Source of the DNA: Biomaibacter acetigenes
Lineage (GTDB): Bacteria; Bacillota; Thermosediminibacteria; Thermosediminibacterales; Tepidanaerobacteraceae
Direction: 5' to 3'
Assembly: GCF_003691585.1 (NCBI RefSeq)
Contig: NZ_CP033169.1
Span: 372,001 to 436,000 of the forward strand
DNA length: 64,000 bases
Position 1 is the first letter of the stretch. The number at the start of each line of letters is the position of its first letter. The notes below the pieces were generated by a model. That model worked only from the letters and a program-made list of their open reading frames with translations. It was not told the origin of the DNA and searched no databases. A program made the position numbers and the translations under genes. Shown in pieces: positions 62,722 to 64,000 of this stretch.

Positions 62722-63855
62722 CTATTGTTTCCGTATAATATATACTATCCCTTTCCAGGCCTTTAAGAACTGATCAACCCTGTACTCGCGCTTTACCGTT
62801 TCATGAGTAGGGGCTGCAGGGTCGTTTACTATCACATGATCCGCCCCGTTTTTTGTAGTAAATCCCCGCACCACTATGAGATGGCCGTCGGTATCCTCGA
62901 TAGGAGCATTGTCGAGCTCACCTTTATCAAAACTTATACTGGCGATTACAGGCCTTCCCTCAAATATTTCTTTTCTTATGTCATCCAGACTTTCGAACCT
63001 ATCCACGTAAGCTGTGAAACCCCGGCTTGCAGCAAAGGCGGTGTTGAAGGGCCAGTTGCCGTAGATCTTTGCGCCATTGTCAAATACCCCTTCAGCTGCA
63101 TTCTCTGCAGAGATGTCAAGGCTGTAATATTGCATTACCATGGAGACCGAAGTGGGACTGCAGATGACATTGGCGATCTTTGGATTTTGCTGCATCTGGG
63201 ATATCATGGGAACATCCAGGTCCTTTTCCAGATGAGTTTCCCCCGGTATCCTGTCGGTGTTGTTATAAGCAACAAAGGAAACCATGCGGACTACAGGGGA
63301 AACGGCTCCGTCGCCTAACAGGGCAACCCTGTATCTTATGCCATTTCCGCTGGCCTCACCGTTTAAGGCTATAGTGTCGATCATGACCCTGGAAATATCA
63401 TCCTCCTGCTTTTTTTCACTTTCGGATTTGATCCCTGTACCCCAATTTGCGATAGTAAACCAGGAAGACCATTTGTCTCCAGAACGCACCTGGGCCTGGA
63501 TCTTGATATATGTTTTTCCGGGAGTGTCGGCGTTCCAGGAAACCACGGCATATTTAAAAGGCGCTGTATCAAATGTTTGAGAAGTGTATGTACCTTCTTT
63601 CAGATAAGACCCATTCTGCTTTTCGAGCTCCAGCGCGCCATCTTCATGGGATGATACCCTGACGCCCTTCAAATCTCCCTTACCGAAATCCTCTACAGAA
63701 GTGTCCATGTGAAATGACCTGCCGGAGGATTGCTTAATACCGGTTTTGTTTTTGTCCATTTTGAAGAACCCCTTTCCTAAAATAATAATTGAAATTATTA
63801 AGATAATTATGATGAGAGGCATGTGAAATGTTTTTCCGGGTTTAATCAATATCAA
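62722..63855 (-). CDS. Membrane-anchored C39-like cysteine peptidase
   Basis: The 377-residue protein has an N-terminal membrane anchor (residues 12-30), a beta-rich middle domain, and a C-terminal peptidase-C39-like domain. The catalytic Cys is in ANVICSPTSVSMVMQYY near residue 233, the His in TDGHLIVVRGF, and VIVNDPAAPTHETVKREY carries the third residue. The family includes exported proteases and peptide-bond hydrolases of the envelope. The start is TTG, GAGGG upstream. The role is unknown; co-transcription with the MFS carrier is likely. Confidence 0.85.
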   Translation of the reverse strand: MILIKPGKTFHMPLIIIILIISIIILGKGFFKMDKNKTGIKQSSGRSFHMDTSVEDFGKGDLKGVRVSSHEDGALELEKQNGSYLKEGTYTSQTFDTAPFKYAVVSWNADTPGKTYIKIQAQVRSGDKWSSWFTIANWGTGIKSESEKKQEDDISRVMIDTIALNGEASGNGIRYRVALLGDGAVSPVVRMVSFVAYNNTDRIPGETHLEKDLDVPMISQMQQNPKIANVICSPTSVSMVMQYYSLDISAENAAEGVFDNGAKIYGNWPFNTAFAASRGFTAYVDRFESLDDIRKEIFEGRPVIASISFDKGELDNAPIEDTDGHLIVVRGFTTKNGADHVIVNDPAAPTHETVKREYRVDQFLKAWKGIVYIIRKQ

Positions 63856-64000
63856 TACCCTCTTTGGAACCGGTATGTTGGTTTATTTGTTGACTTATAC
63901 GGCATCACTTGTTTATACCGTTGTCCTTTAAGTATCAGATTAAAAGGAGTATAACATGATTATATTGTAATTGTATCAGAAAAGATAAAAGAATAATAGA
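63856..64000. other. Terminal intergenic stretch
   Basis: It is AT-rich and has no gene. A ribosome-site-like AAAAGGAG precedes a four-codon frame (ATG ATT ATA TTG TAA) at about 63956, probably chance. Confidence 0.4.

Noticed and set aside
63956-63970. Four-codon frame with ribosome-site-like sequence at the window end
   Set aside because: It stops at once and nothing supports it; it may be chance in AT-rich DNA.
1-64000. CRISPR arrays, rRNA genes, prophage or toxin-antitoxin loci
   Set aside because: No regularly spaced repeats, rRNA motifs, phage structural genes or toxin pairs were seen on either strand; the MazG-like protein is a pyrophosphohydrolase without an adjacent toxin.

Overview
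The window looks like chromosomal DNA of an anaerobic, endospore-forming Firmicute of the Clostridia, probably close to Thermoanaerobacterales/Thermosediminibacterales. This is inferred from gene content only. The pointers are a gerKA-gerKB-gerKC germination operon, three S-layer-homology (SLH) proteins, the alternate lipid II flippase Amj, a tungstate importer, TRAP transporters, CstA-type carriers, and strong AAGGAGG ribosome sites with very frequent TTG start codons.

Layout. (1) 1-9 kb: a decayed stretch with an internally deleted permease remnant, a frameshifted amj, an intact permease, a broken DoxX gene, tRNA-Thr(CGT), the germination operon and a helicase remnant. (2) 9-16 kb: a fructokinase-like kinase, a processive family-2 glycosyltransferase, tupABC, and a DedA-PAP2 fusion whose phosphatase motifs are all degenerate. 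(3) 16-22.5 kb: an efflux operon (membrane fusion protein, RND pump, TolC-like protein, TetR regulator) behind a promoter carrying a perfect TetR-type palindrome. (4) 22.6-30.4 kb: a surface cluster of three SLH proteins that share a beta-rich repeat module, followed by a large subtilase. (5) 30.6-34.8 kb: a response regulator/soluble histidine kinase pair, rho, and a MazG-like protein with two Gate-domain membrane proteins. (6) 35-41.7 kb: two CstA carriers around a LytS/LytTR two-component system, with three ACCGTT repeats at exact 21-bp spacing upstream of the first carrier operon, and a ferredoxin. (7) 41.8-49.6 kb: an AT-rich island bounded by 40-bp direct repeats (36/40 identical). It holds an IclR regulator, pxpABC, an SSS symporter with a 44-aa partner, pyrrolidone-carboxylate peptidase, and a frameshifted IS1182-like transposase. 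(8) 50-60.7 kb: KDPG aldolase, KDG kinase, a LacI regulator, a TRAP transporter, a Zn-dehydrogenase, a PreA-like Fe-S flavoprotein, a truncated cupin and a frameshifted FAD flavoprotein. (9) 60.7-64 kb: a ferritin-like protein, an MFS carrier and a C39-like peptidase, all on the minus strand.

How the genes work together. The island is a self-contained pyroglutamate module: Pcp releases 5-oxoproline from peptides, the symporter probably imports it, and PxpABC opens it to glutamate. Region 8 joins sugar-acid uptake and the lower Entner-Doudoroff steps to an uncharacterised set of redox enzymes, and is the best candidate for undescribed metabolism. Region 6 looks like a nutrient-sensing circuit for pyruvate or peptide-type carriers. 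The window also contains non-coding repeat families: three palindromes with a GAACCRTCCCC core and three degenerate heptamer arrays. Several genes carry single-base frameshifts or internal deletions.
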